In this document: positions 21,547-32,144 of the stretch, in pieces
Layout: every line of letters starts with the position of its first letter
Numbering within the stretch: the stretch's first letter is position 1
Assembly (NCBI GenBank): GCA_038496445.1
Contig: JALMLS010000100.1
Span: 1 to 64,000, forward strand
DNA: 64,000 nucleotides
DNA from: Trichosphaerium sp. ATCC 40318
Lineage: Eukaryota; Discosea; Flabellinia; Trichosidae
Direction of reading: 5' to 3'
Notes under the pieces: model-generated
Seen by the model: only the letters and a program-made list of their open reading frames with translations
Databases searched by the model: none
Told to the model about the DNA's origin: nothing
Translations under genes and position numbers: made by a program

Positions 21547-22310
21547 ATGCGGTTCGAAGAAGAACAGCAATTTACACCAGTACAAAAAAAACCAGCGAAA
21601 AGGTCGAAAAAGCGCTATAAACAACCACCAAAGCATAAAAACGCCAAACGCGCAACTGTAAGAAAAGCGCCAAAAAAGAACCCGGTAAAGCCGCGTAAGC
21701 AGCGTCAGTCACATTACAACGCACCTGCAAACCCTCTCAGCGATGAACTATGCGATTTACTATCGGCTATGACAATAAACGACATGACGGGCACACCACA
21801 AGTAAGCAGCTGCCTCAACTGTAATAATAGTTAACAAAAATTACCTTAGTTCGAGTTGGCACTTCATCTTGAAGCTTCAGTTGGTATTGTACGCAAGGGC
21901 CATTGGTGCGTCGTGAAAGGTCATGATACGCATGGATTCATAATAGATGTTATTGTAACGACGCCATTTCAAAGGTAACAGACACGTTCAAAACCGTTCA
22001 TCCATTCAACCAACGCCAAATTAGATACATCTTTAATGACCTTCGTATTTTATGGTGTGATTTCCCCAAGGCACTTACAACAGTAAATATCTACTATCTC
22101 TTCTCACAGTATGAAAGGAAGTACTGGGATGGCCTATAGATAAGAGAGTGGCGTTATCGCAACAACGTGTTCCTGTCAGTAGTGAATTTCGAGGTAAATT
22201 ATATAAAATATTGCAGCTTTTTTCACTGATGCTTTATCATTAGTTGTTATTCACAGCCTTGAACGAGAAGGTATTAGAGTAGTACCATCCAAGCACGTAA
22301 TATGAAATAC
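21547..22310 (+). CDS. Uncharacterised basic protein
   Basis: The first exon (from ATG 21,547) is extremely rich in Lys, Arg and Pro (KPAKRSKKRYKQPPKHKNAK) and ends at TGTPQ before GTAAGC. The next exons read LEASVGIVRKGHWCVVKGHD, FIIDVIVTTPFQ and YIFNDLRILWCDFPKALTT. After that the model is unclear: YERKYWDGL is followed by an in-frame TAG unless another intron removes it. I recognise no family. The basic N-terminus suggests nucleic-acid or nucleolar binding, which is inference from composition only. It could instead be the 5' part of the exonuclease gene that follows, but I could not find a clean phase across the join. Confidence 0.45.
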
Positions 22311-22329
22311 GTGTAAATCTTATAAATCG

Positions 22330-23516
22330 TAGATATGCTTCACCTGTAATACCGATACAAAGTGATACATTGCTGGAATCAAAATGTAAGCTCAAAACAA
22401 ACTTTTACAGATTATTTACTTTTGTTTCCTCTTCAGCATGTTGCCCGTATAAGTACTTAATTGTGATTGACTTTGAAGCCACATGTGATTATGGACCTGC
22501 ACCAAAGGTAATTTTTTTCAATAACGTGATACCAACACGTGACATAACACTTTTTAGGTTTCTTTAGACACAGCAGAGATAATAGAATTTCCTTGGGTAT
22601 TTTTTTGTTTCCATTGACTATAGAAATGTTGTCTCATCGCTCTTAAGGTTGTAATCGATACTGAAACGTTAGATATTATACACGAACAACAGATTATGGT
22701 TAAACCGGACTATATGGATGGTGTAACTTACTACTGTCAAAAACTAACAGGTGCAACCCTTTTACATTGTTGAAGGAAGCTTACACTTTACTAGCAATAA
22801 CACCTAGTCAGCTAGAACATCAGGGAAATCTATCATCAGCTATAGAAAAGGTTTGATCATTAATTATTCCTCTTGGGTCTCATTTATATGCTAGTTTTAT
22901 GAGTATACAAGTGGGTTACCTGAAGGTTCATTCAAGGTAGGAAGATAACCTTGACAAAAAATATGAAGAATTGAGCTCAACCCTTGCATTAGGTCGTTAC
23001 TGATGGTATATGGGATTTACAGATTCAATTACGTACTGAGTGCGAACGCAAAGGAATGTCATGTAGTACGTCTTGTGGGCAAATTGTGATAATAAAATAA
23101 ACTACTACTAACGTTGCTACCTAGAAATAGATAAGCTTTCAGAGTACTTCAACCTCAAAGAAGGTATGTAACATTTTTGTTTTCTTTTTTTTGCTACTTT
23201 TTCTCTTCATATATTTATTCCTCGTGTAGAGTTTTTAAAGTACTATCCTTGGTTCGCTATAGACTATGTTATCCCACTCAAAACAATGCTAAAAGGTAAA
23301 AACAAGAAATTATATGAAGTGTCACGCTCACGTGAATTAGCTTTACATTTGGAAATTGTTGGTCAACATCACTCTGGCATAGATGATTGTAGGACAATTG
23401 CACAGATCGTAAAAAAATTACTCTCTCGTGGTCATGCCTTTGATAACCCTAAAGTTATACCAGAAAACTATGATAGAGAAACAGATATGCACTTTAGAGA
23501 TTTTGGCTCAAAGTAA
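22330..23516 (+). CDS. Eri1-like 3'-5' exonuclease (DEDDh)
   Basis: Exons read RRYASPVIPIQSD, CCPYKYLIVIDFEATCDYG (Exo I: Asp, Glu), IHEQQIMVKPDYMDGVTYYC, VTDGIWDLQIQL (Exo II Asp), then HHSGIDDCRTIAQIVKKLL (Exo III: His, Asp), ending at TAA 23,516. All five DEDDh positions are present. The family (ERI1/3'hExo, Snipper) trims 3' ends of histone mRNA, small RNAs and 5.8S rRNA. There are several introns of 40-70 bp. The 5' end is uncertain and may include the preceding basic protein. Just past the stop, 23,520-23,610 reads in another frame as a plausible exon (LGASHKLGNAKLKPVAYG), so an alternative 3' end is possible. Confidence 0.75.
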
Positions 23517-24213
23517 ACTTACAACATCAAAAACAAAACTCACTCGTCCTCTAGGTGCGAGCCACAAGCTTGGAAATGCGAAATTGAAACCTGTGGCGTA
23601 TGGAATAGGTACAACACTAATTTTTACAAAGTATTGATGACTTAAAAATCGCACGTGAAAGTCACGTGCAATTTTTTTAAAATTTTGTTGGAAATACCTG
23701 ACTCTCGTCACTAGACCGTGGATGCACGTATGCAGGTTTTGTACATATGCAATGCCAAGAGACCCAAGTTTAGTTAAACGGGCAATTGATTTTGAAGCTC
23801 AACCCAATGTCACTTTACACAATTTCTTTCCATCCTTGAGTAACGGCACCAAAAAAGAGATTCCAAACAAAAAACAAGATGTAGAATAGATTTTTAATTA
23901 TGTTACTGCTGTCTTTTATTTCTTCCTTTTTTGCCATTCGTGAGGTGTTCAATTGTCACTGTGTGACTTTTCTACTCGCGTCTTGCTATGGCTTGATGTC
24001 TCTTTGTGCGATTGCAAAGTAAACCTAAACTCTCGTACTTTTGCAGTCTGTACCGCTGCAATTAATGGACGCACAAACTTGCTGTGTTAACAGTTTCGAA
24101 CTCGTGTTATGAAGCGTTTGATGGCTGTTCAAATTGAATGATGTGGTAAGTCAACCAATACTAAGCCAAACTTGAAATTTTAAACATGAACTCCGTGTTG
24201 TGGCGCCATCATA
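23517..24213. other. Region with possible exons but no assignable gene
   Basis: A GCACGTG-AAAGT-CACGTGC hairpin (about 23,651-23,669) with a T-run just after it follows the exonuclease gene. Positions about 23,750-23,890 encode a plus-strand stretch ending in TAG (MPRDPSLVKRAIDFEAQPNV). Positions about 24,000-24,100 encode, on the minus strand, KFVRPLIAAVQTAKVREFRF. Either could be an exon of a small gene, but neither shows a family motif or a full splice model. Confidence 0.35.
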
Positions 24214-26000
24214 TCAAGCCTCGATAGTGCACCAACAGCTTGAAACAATAATTAGAAAAAAAAAACCTGGAAATTTAACAACAATTTGCAGCGTACCTTC
24301 ACCTCCATCTGCTAATGTACCCAAAGGAGATTTAGGATGTGTGTGATGTTCTCTACTTCCAAAACTTGCAAACTTAAATTGTGGTGCATGATGACTAATA
24401 TGCAAAACTAAACTTTCAGGTTGGCCATCCCACCAAAACGGTACTGGCACAAGCGCAATACCTACAACGCTTTTAGAAAAAATAAACTTTCTCGAAAAAA
24501 AGACTTTTTAGAATGTCGCAACTGCGTCTACAACAACTGTGTAGCACGTGCAATCGAAAAAAATAAAACCAATAGAAAATATTACAAGAGAGCGTGTACC
24601 ATATCTAGCACATGCTAGAGCCTTTAAAGCGTCTTTCTTCATGAACATAGAAGAAGGTTGAGAATGGTTATAAACTTCTTGGTAGTGATGTTCTCCTTGA
24701 TACTCAAACGCTAAATTGTAACGAGGTACGAATACATCAACGGACATGAGCTCCTCTGTTGGATCCGAAGGACCTATGAAGTGCTCTTCAGTAACAGAGA
24801 CATCGCCCACTATAAGTTTGACCATCCTGATGAGCAATCTTTACAAAAAAAAAGTGAGCTCAAGTAAATCTGACAGAAATTATGTAATATTTTTAGTTTT
24901 GCTTTTATACCTTTGCCTGCTTTTACGGTGTATAGTTGAAAACTGTGACCAATACCACTTTACATTCGGATATATTGATTTAAGTATATTGGGATAACCT
25001 GAAAACCCGTGAAAGCCTTCAGCTACCAAATCAGTACATGACACGCGATACCTTTTGTTCGGTTAGAACTTTTTTCAAAAAACCGAGAAGTCTCTCACTT
25101 ACCACCCACCAGGATCTTTAATATTTAATCTCTTCTCCATTTTTCGTAAGTACTGTACTTGGTTTCTACGCTCCAGCCAAAAGCCACGCGGTCTACGCCT
25201 TTGTAGAAGTGTCAGATGCTGCACACGAAAAATTTTCAAAAAAGAGGTTTGTTTTTATTACCTGAAATCTTCTGGGTTCCATATGTAGTTTGGATATACA
25301 GCTTTAAATGTACTTATTAACGAATTGGAAAATCTATAATACAAAACAAAGTGTCAGGACAAGAAAAACGAAATGTCACAATACCTACCGCTCCAACAAA
25401 GAAGCGCCACCTGATTTCCTAATACTGTCTACACTGTACTTTGGCCAGTCGCTGAGGTGCTTTACGCCAAGATTACGTCCTACTCTGTCAAACATTGTGA
25501 CTTGGTTATCACTACTATTCCAGTGGCGCGACGGTACGCTGGGGCAATTAATACACTAAATATAACAAATGCGAACCTCATAAACTGGTAAATATCCCAC
25601 GGGTGGTTGGGATATATAGAACATATTGTTTTAGAGTAGCTGTAGTGGTATCTGAGGCATTTAATTAATTTTTGAAATAGTAAGCGTTCACCAACGTACT
25701 TATGCATCGCTGGTTGCCCTCCCGCCGCAAGAAACTCATCATGCGTTATTGTGTACCAATCACTTACCACTTGAACGCCTAGGCGCTTCCCGATCTTATT
25801 TAATAACGACTGGTCATAATTTACATCTTACTACAATAAGTAACGTTTGACAGTTCGGCTGTACGTTTTGAGGTTAAAAGCTTCGTATGACGCCCTCTGA
25901 ATCGTCTCATAGTTATTCGACGCTACAAAGCGACAGTACAATGGTGTAAGTACATAATATGTACAGCCGAATTTTTTTCTAGGCTTGCAATTCTCCACAT
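24214..26000 (-). CDS. Restriction-endonuclease-like protein with SDWY-type repeats
   Basis: The likely start is MWRIASLEKN (26,000). The N-terminal part has at least two copies of a module ending in a tyrosine/proline box: VVSDWYTITHDEFLAAGGQP with SIYPNHPWD, and RLNIKDPGGW with AVYPNYIWNPEDF. The C-terminal part reads VDVFVPRYNLAFEYQGEHHY then VPVPFWWDGQPESL. This matches a widespread family in which a VD...EYQGE(H/Q)HY motif marks a PD-(D/E)XK-like fold. The Asp and the Glu/Gln pair are present. The biological role of such eukaryotic proteins is unknown to me. The N-terminal exon borders and the exact C-terminus are uncertain. Confidence 0.65.
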
Positions 26001-26174
26001 TTTCTTTACGAAAGTAAAAAAAAGTCAATACAACAGTGCGAATCTGACTTTCCTAACCCAACAAGCTTTTAGCTCTCTAGTTTTTCACAACCGGTACATA
26101 TACGAGAATTACTCGAAGATACGTCGCTAACGCAGCTTTCCAGACACAACCCGTGATCAAGAAAAAAATACAAA

Positions 26175-26892
26175 ATGGTAAGAACAAGCGTTGTTGGAGA
26201 TGCTCTCAAAGCAATTACTACTGCCGAACGATTGGGTAGACGCCAAGTTTTGGTTAGACCTGTCTCAAAGGTCCTTATAAAGTTCTTGCAAATCATGCAA
26301 AGACATGGTACGCATTCTAGACTCAGATACACGAGAAATGCGCTTGTTAAGCTGATTTTCTTCACATCTGTTTTGTGCTCGCATTTGGCATTGTCCTTGC
26401 CACAAACGCGCAATGACCGCTAACGCCGTACTTTTGTCGGCGTTAAATGCAATTTAAACTCAAAGATCTTTACAACGCACCAAAAATGTATCTATCAGCA
26501 TTTCTAATCGTCAAACAAGGTTACATTGGCGATTTCGAAGTCATTGATGATCATCGTTCTGGTAAAGCTGTCATAAACCTCACTGGTAGAATTAATAAGG
26601 CCGCCGTTATCTCTCCACGTTTTGATGTTCGTAAATGTCTTATTAAACGTACATTAATCGTCCTTGCAGGTGAAATATAGCGATTTGGAAAAATGGGAAG
26701 CAAATGTATTGCCATCCCGACTTTACGGAAGTCTCGTCCTCACAACTTCATCTGGCATTTTGGATAATGTTCAGTGCAGAGAAAAGAGGATTGGAGGAAA
26801 GGTAAACAATCAAGTTTTTTTTTGTTATTTTTTCTTTCGCTGTTACTTGTCTTGTAACTGACACGTTGTAGATCATCGGCTTCTTTTTTTAA
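26175..26892 (+). CDS. RPS15A: 40S ribosomal protein uS8 (S15a)
   Basis: ATG at 26,175 starts [20 protein letters not shown]. Exon 2 reads [20 protein letters not shown], exon 3 [20 protein letters not shown], and the last exon encodes just IIGFFF and a TAA ending at 26,892. This is nearly the whole conserved protein of about 130 residues. It sits on the small ribosomal subunit body. Introns are short; one starts GTACGC and another GTTCGT (at RFD, in phase with VKYSDL). No doubt about identity. Confidence 0.97.
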
Positions 26893-27045
26893 AAATGACC
26901 CTGTCATCAGTCTTTCTGTATAAATACTTCGCAGCGATAGCGATGACCCCAATAAACTGACGGTTTGAAAAAAAACCTGTCTCAATTTTTTTGTGATATC
27001 GATTCGGTTGACACTTGAGAAGGAATTGGATGAAAAAAGAAAAAA

Positions 27046-27400
27046 ATGAGTGGACTGCCGCGACTAGAGCTTTTGCTCAACGCTTGCAACATGTTGCAAG
27101 GCCAGGTAGCTCTTTGAAAAATCGCGCGTTGTTATTTTTTTTTTGCGGTTAAAAATTTGTTTTCCAAATTAGTGAATTCAACAATTTGCACGCTCAACAA
27201 CCCTTTTGCAGTACAAATCGGAAAAGAAAGTAAAGAATTTGAACGATTCGAAATGCCAAATTGGTTACACGGTACTTGTTTTGACCTCTAAATACGCTGT
27301 TTGTAATCTATGTGCGAATGCGCATACAAACGCGTTGCTGTGCGCGTTTTGGTCGGAAATACTACTGAACTTACACAAAGGTATGTATCACAAAATCAAA
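27046..27400 (+). CDS. Small unassigned multi-exon gene
   Basis: The candidate start MSGLPRLELLLNACNMLQGQ (27,046) ends at a GTAGCT donor. Joining at TTTTGCAG (about 27,211) continues YKSEKKVKNLNDSKCQIGYT. A later stretch near 27,300-27,370 is either ANAHTNALLCAFWSEI or, in another frame, CECAYKRVAVRVLVGNTTEL. I could not decide between frames and I recognise no family. It lies between uS8 and the converging dienelactone hydrolase gene. The existence of a gene is likely from frame and splice signals; its model is tentative. Confidence 0.35.
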
Positions 27401-27409
27401 TTTATTTAT

Positions 27410-28489
27410 TTAAGCGTGTTTTTTAATAAAAGCAACAGTATCGGCCATAGCTTCATCAGCTTTAGCTTTGAGCGTCTCATTTTTGTCGTAGTCTCCGCGT
27501 ACAACAAATCCGTGGTACATGCCTACCAATAAAATTAAATTTGACACTTGAGAATAAATGTATTTTTTGAAACACGTACCATCGCCAAAAACTTTGACAT
27601 CTCCTCCTTTACCGTGTCCGTCTTTGTACGCTTGGAGAATGTCCTTTTGTGTTTTTTCGTTGAAGTAAGCATCACCTGTAGAGATATTAAATAATGCCAA
27701 TCTTCGGAAAAAAGTAATAACGCACCAGCAACTGTAATGTAGAATACTGGGCACTTAGCCTTCTTGACAGCTTCGACTCCATCGCCTACACCATGTAGGG
27801 ATACAGCAGAGGCAAAAAGACCGCTGGCAGCAAGAGCAGATGAACAGCATAAGCCACCTTAGAAATAAAATGTCAGTTTACAAAGTTTTTTGGTTATTAA
27901 TTCAGTGCTTGTAATCGTTAAAGTGCGTACCCCAGCAGAATCCAATACAAGCGACTTTATCGTAACCTTTTTCTTTTATGTAGTTAACGACGCTCTACAC
28001 ACTTTTAGCTCCATTGACAAATGTAATGTACTGAAAACACGTACAGTGGCGTCTTTGTTAACGAGGTTCTCCCAAAAGGCTGGTGTCGTAATGGAACCAA
28101 ACCACTTGCCAAAATCGTCGCCTGAGAGAGCCTTCTCTGCTGGCCAGGCTTTACCATTGTGGTAGAAATCTTTAACAACTGTCAAAAGTTTTTAGTTTCA
28201 AAGGTAACGAACCTGGCATTACAGCATAGAATCCTTTGCCAGCGAGGTAATCAACAATGTATTTACAATTTGGGATGCCTGTGCACAGTTTAGAAAAATT
28301 TTCAGACATTTCTCTGCGTTAGAGCGGCGTACCATAACCGAAAATATCGTGAGCTACTAATACAGCTACTTTTTGCTTTGTTTCTGTGGTTGGCTCGCAA
28401 TAATAGATTGGTAAGTCTCCAAGCTTTTCTTCTTTGCCTTTAAGTTTATCAGCAGATCTAACGACTCCTACACAGCAAGGCTTGTCCAT
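27410..28489 (-). CDS. Dienelactone hydrolase family protein
   Basis: Exons from ATG 28,489 read MDKPCCVGVV, VAVLVAHDIFGYG, PNCKYIVDYLAGKGFYAVMP, DFYHNGKAWPAE, GYDKVACIGFCWG (nucleophile Cys in GxCxG), ASAVSLHGVGDGV, GDAYFNEKTQ (Asp) and MYHGFVVRGDY (His), ending KKHA at 27,410. The Cys-Asp-His triad of the alpha/beta-hydrolase DLH family is complete. The family opens lactone rings; in eukaryotes many members have unknown substrates, so the exact reaction is open. The protein is about 240 residues, normal for the family. At least six short introns are seen. Confidence 0.9.
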
Positions 28490-28540
28490 TTGTTGTTACT
28501 TTGATTTTAGCTTTTGATTTTGAAGCACAGTGTGGTCACT

Positions 28541-28832
28541 TTACTTCAACGGAAGGCCTAATTTGGCATTCCAAGGAAAACCACTTTTAGAAAAAGGCCC
28601 GAGGGCTTCACACGAAAGACTCACGTACGTATTGTGCGGTGTAGTTAAAGTTATACCACGTGTTGTAGTGCTATAGTGGTGAACGTCCTGTGAGAAAAAG
28701 ACAATCTCGTTTACGTTTTTTTTTCGAAAACAATTAGTTACAATAAAAGATAATTGCAACCGCGGAACAATTTTGTCCTCCAGTTTCATATGTTACAGCA
28801 ACGATTTGAAATGGTGACAAGACCAAGTCCAT
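28541..28832 (-). CDS. Small unassigned protein
   Basis: A spliced frame starts MDLVLSPFQIVAVTYETGGQ (ATG 28,832), continues DVHHYSTTTRGITLTTPHNT after a GTTGCA intron, then after a GTACGTGAG intron GFPWNAKLGLPLK to the stop at 28,541. All joins keep phase, giving about 57 residues. I recognise no family. It lies just upstream of the dienelactone hydrolase on the same strand and just downstream of another unassigned gene. Confidence 0.4.
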
Positions 28833-28893
28833 TCACTACTTTCGCATTCACTGTGGTCTACAACGAAGAGTATGCATTTACAATTGGCTGTGC

Positions 28894-29325
28894 CTAGGTG
28901 GATTGAATATGACCAAATTCACTTGTGTTGGGAACAGAACTGCTATTAGTGGTGTACGCAAACCATTTGATAACATCGCGCAGATGTTGATACAATGAAC
29001 TACAATCAGCTGTTGACGATTTTAAAGTGACACCTGTAAAATGTTTTGCCAAACGCGAAGGTATTTGTAGCCAGTCTTTCAGCCAACGGCTCTCAATAAT
29101 ACCCCTTATGTTGCGCATGGTGCCAGCACAGCAACGCGATACTTCGAGGAGTGGTTCCTCCAATACTGCGGTCACCTATTCAAATAGAAGTTATCGAATA
29201 CTTCTAAAATATTTTATTACACAAGACATCGGTGACGTCGCCGCACGTGGCGTAATTGGGGCGCGCATACACGAGTTACTTACACGCAATTCGCTCACCA
29301 AGCCTTAGACTTTGACCTAAAGCGA
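28894..29325 (-). CDS. Unassigned protein downstream of Rab18-like gene
   Basis: The main exon encodes LLEEPLLEVSRCCAGTMRNI, SRWLKDWLQIPSRLAKHFTG and YQHLRDVIKWFAYTTN, stopping after HIQST at 28,894. An upstream exon (about 29,255-29,325) reads VIVDFVALGQSLRLGERIAL across a phase-consistent intron that starts GTAAGTAACT. The reading frame enters the last exon of the Rab18-like gene, so the two transcripts overlap or are very close. No start codon is clear and I recognise no family. Helix-rich, no signal peptide. Confidence 0.4.
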
Positions 29326-29330
29326 CAAAA

Positions 29331-30463
29331 TCAACAATAACACATGTCGTCTTCTGTTTGGTGTTGTTGTTCTACTTGTATTTTTTTCGAGCGCCTTGGC
29401 GTGTTCCAAACGCCTGGTGTTTGTAGGATCTATTATAAGTATTACCATTGGGGCACAAAAGCGCAAAAAGTCACAAAAAAATAATTTTGGGTAGAACAAT
29501 TTTTTACCTTTCTTGTCAACATATCAACTGCGTTCTTAACACCAGTACCAGTCTTGGAGCTTGTTTCGATAAATAGTAATCCTTTTTCATCGGCATATTG
29601 TTTACCAGCCTCTGTTGATATCTCACGTCCTTCCATATCGATCTTGTTACCAATAAGAACTTTGACAATATCTTTATCTAAAAAAGTTTTTGTTTAGCTT
29701 CCACAAGTCTACAAAAAAAGTGTCTAGCGTAAAACAAAGGATGTAGTACTTGTGGCAAATAGATCTGCCTCTTCCAACCAACTATCTAAGTTTTGGAATG
29801 ACTCTTCTCTTGTAACGTCATAAACTATTTGAAATTAGTTTTTAGCTGTCATTTAGTTTGCTGGATGGAGGTCATTGGACCTGGTAGATACGAGATCACT
29901 CAGTTTGCCCTTAAAAGGCGATCTACGACCGAAACGGTTTTTTTATTGAATAGCGTTCTCAAAAAACACGGAGAACGTTTGCGTACCTAATATGATTCCT
30001 TGGGTTCCTCTGTAGTATGATTCTGTGAGGCTTCTGAATTTCTCTTGTCCTGCCTGATTTTTTTTTAATTTATTTGACGAATAGGTACGCTACAACGTAC
30101 TGTATCCCAAACTAGATGATGTCAGAGCGTTTGAAAAAAAAAATATGGTACCTGTAAGCCCAACTTCTTTACCGTCAATTGTTTGGTTATATACTTGAAA
30201 ATCAACACCTATTGTGGCCGGTTGTTCAGCAATAAATTCATCAGACACCAAACGCAACCTAACGTTGTCGGTTATGCACACTTAGACTTGTTACGCGTAC
30301 AGCATGCTCGTTTTGCCAACCCTACTCATGTTAGTTCTGTTTGAAATATTTATTGGTAATTTGGCTTACCCTGAGTCACCTAAGAGGTTGTTAGGTCTAA
30401 TAAAGCGTAAAAGTCTGACGCACCAATAAAAAGTACTTTAAATATATGCTGTGGTTGTTCCAT
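29331..30463 (-). CDS. Rab18-like small GTPase
   Basis: From ATG 30,463: MEQPQHIFKVLFIG, then GDSGVGKTSMLLRLVSDEFI (P-loop), PATIGVDFQVYNQTIDGKEV (switch I), GQEKFRSLTESYYRGTQG (switch II), DVTREESFQNLDSWL, VLIGNKIDME (NKxD), FIETSSKTGTGVKNAVDM (SAK-like), ending DDMCYC and TGA. The C-terminal CYC is a double geranylgeranylation motif. TIGVDF and the DGK strand resemble Rab18, which acts at ER and lipid droplets; subfamily assignment is inference. The residues GDSG of the P-loop are encoded by a 10-nt microexon (30,370-30,379). About seven short introns. Confidence 0.9.
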
Positions 30464-30956
30464 GATTGTTTTGATGCACACGTAAGCAAAATTTACTCGT
30501 TGACGATCGTCAAATAGAAAATCGTTGCTTTGGGTCACATTTGGTCAACAATCAATTTCATTGGGCGAAAGTTGTTTTTTGCTATTAATTCTTGATTACT
30601 TGTTCACCGTTTAGGAATACTAGCGTCTGCTAATAATAGTGAGGACTCTATTACTTAGTATTACCCAGCTTTATTGTTAGTACACTATCTTTAGTTGCGC
30701 AGTTTTTAGGTTAAATACTGCGCAATAGTACGGTTAAAAAGCACTCATAGTACATCATATTGTACGTTGCCATATATTTCTCATGTTCATACTACATGAA
30801 AAAACAGAATTCTAATTTTGTAAGATTTGTACGGCCGCAGACGGAGGTTTAAAACGATAATGTTGTCTTTAAAAGTACTTTATATTACAGTTACTACATT
30901 GTTTGTACAAAAAACACAATATGTACATTGTTTTTCTTTTAATCAGTTGGCGCAAC
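30464..30956. other. Intergenic region, Rab18-like start to Myb gene stop
   Basis: These 493 bp are AT-rich and contain no gene, RNA or repeat that I recognise. They should hold the promoter of the Rab18-like gene and the 3' end of the Myb gene; both point left. Confidence 0.4.
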
Positions 30957-32144
30957 TCAGACAGAATTTGATACATAACCCTCACCAGAGATAATTTTGT
31001 CATATCGTCTTTTGCATTGAGTATCTGTGCGGCCAACCAGTACACGAGAAACTCGACTCCAGCTTTCATTAAATTCTGAAAACAGCTTGACGAGTAGGGC
31101 GTCCTCTGCCGGAGTCCAAGGACCCTTATTGATGCTAGGTTTACATACGCGGTGCCAGTGTTGTGCTAGAAAATGAGTCAATAAACTGAATGTGACAGAT
31201 GAGGAAAGCTAAAAAAAGAAAGAACTGAAAAAAATACGTACAACATTGAGAAGCGTTCTTTTCAAAGCCTGTCTTTGCGTTGAGGCGCTTTGCAATCTTG
31301 TTCCAGCCTTTAGGCTTTTCCATTTCGCCGACGAGTTCCATCAATAAGTACGATTCCTCCGGAGTCCAAAAGTTTGCTGGGCGACGTTGGCGTATTTCTT
31401 CTTTTTTTCGTCTCTTTGTGATTCGTTGCGCGGTGTCTTTGGCGGAGGATTTACGTTTCATTGTTCGTTCACCACTATTGGTACGCCACTCTTTTTTCTG
31501 AACGTAGCCATCATTGTACCGATGTTGTGTACCGGAGGTTCTGGTTATGTTTCCGTGTTGCATAGTGCCAGGTAACAATCGTAGCAAAGGAGGAGTTTTT
31601 ACGTCTATAAACAGAATTAGAGGCATTTTCGTATATTACAACGTTGGAATTGTTTTCTGATATTGTGTACGTACATCGCCCGTCAGGTTGTCGCACTAGA
31701 CAGGTGGCTTGAGTATTACCAGGGACAAGCTGTGGCGAGTTTGTTTGGTGTTCGCCACCTGCTGCTGGGATATTTCGTTGTACTGAGTGAAAGCCAGCGT
31801 GCATGCGTCCATCACGAGGTCTGTGTGCATTTTGGAGCTGTTTATTGTAGTTTGGGCGCATAGATAAGAATTGCGCTGTTTGTCCACCCATTTGCGTGCT
31901 TGGGTTGTACTGTACCGGCTAAAAGTCAGTAAATTACAAAGTACGAAGCAAGAAACCTGCGCACCTTTTGAGGCTGATTTTCTGATATGCTTAATTTACT
32001 GAGAGTAGCCAAGGGAGGGTTGATTGTTGATATATGAGGCAAACGGACACCTTTCTTTGGTCTTATTGCAATTGGGCGCGTGACTTTTTTGAAGGCGCTG
32101 TATACTGATCCAAATGACGTTCTTGTTTCGTTTTGCTTAAACAT
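30957..32144 (-). CDS. Two-repeat Myb/SANT DNA-binding protein
   Basis: From ATG 32,144: MFKQNETRTSFGSVYSAFKK, PLATLSKLSISENQPQK, then MGGQTAQFLSMRPNYNKQLQ, a low-complexity stretch, and a basic segment (KRKSSAKDTAQRITKRRKKE). Two Myb-type repeats close the protein: RRPANFWTPEESYLLMELV...GWNKIAKRLN, and NKGPWTPAEDALLVKLFSEF...SWSRVSRVLVGRTDTQCKRR. The protein ends YVSNSV at 30,957. The tryptophan spacing and the GRT.QCK.R helix 3 fit sequence-specific Myb repeats. Targets are unknown. Introns start GTACGTA, GTACGTA and GTGCGCA. Confidence 0.85.
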
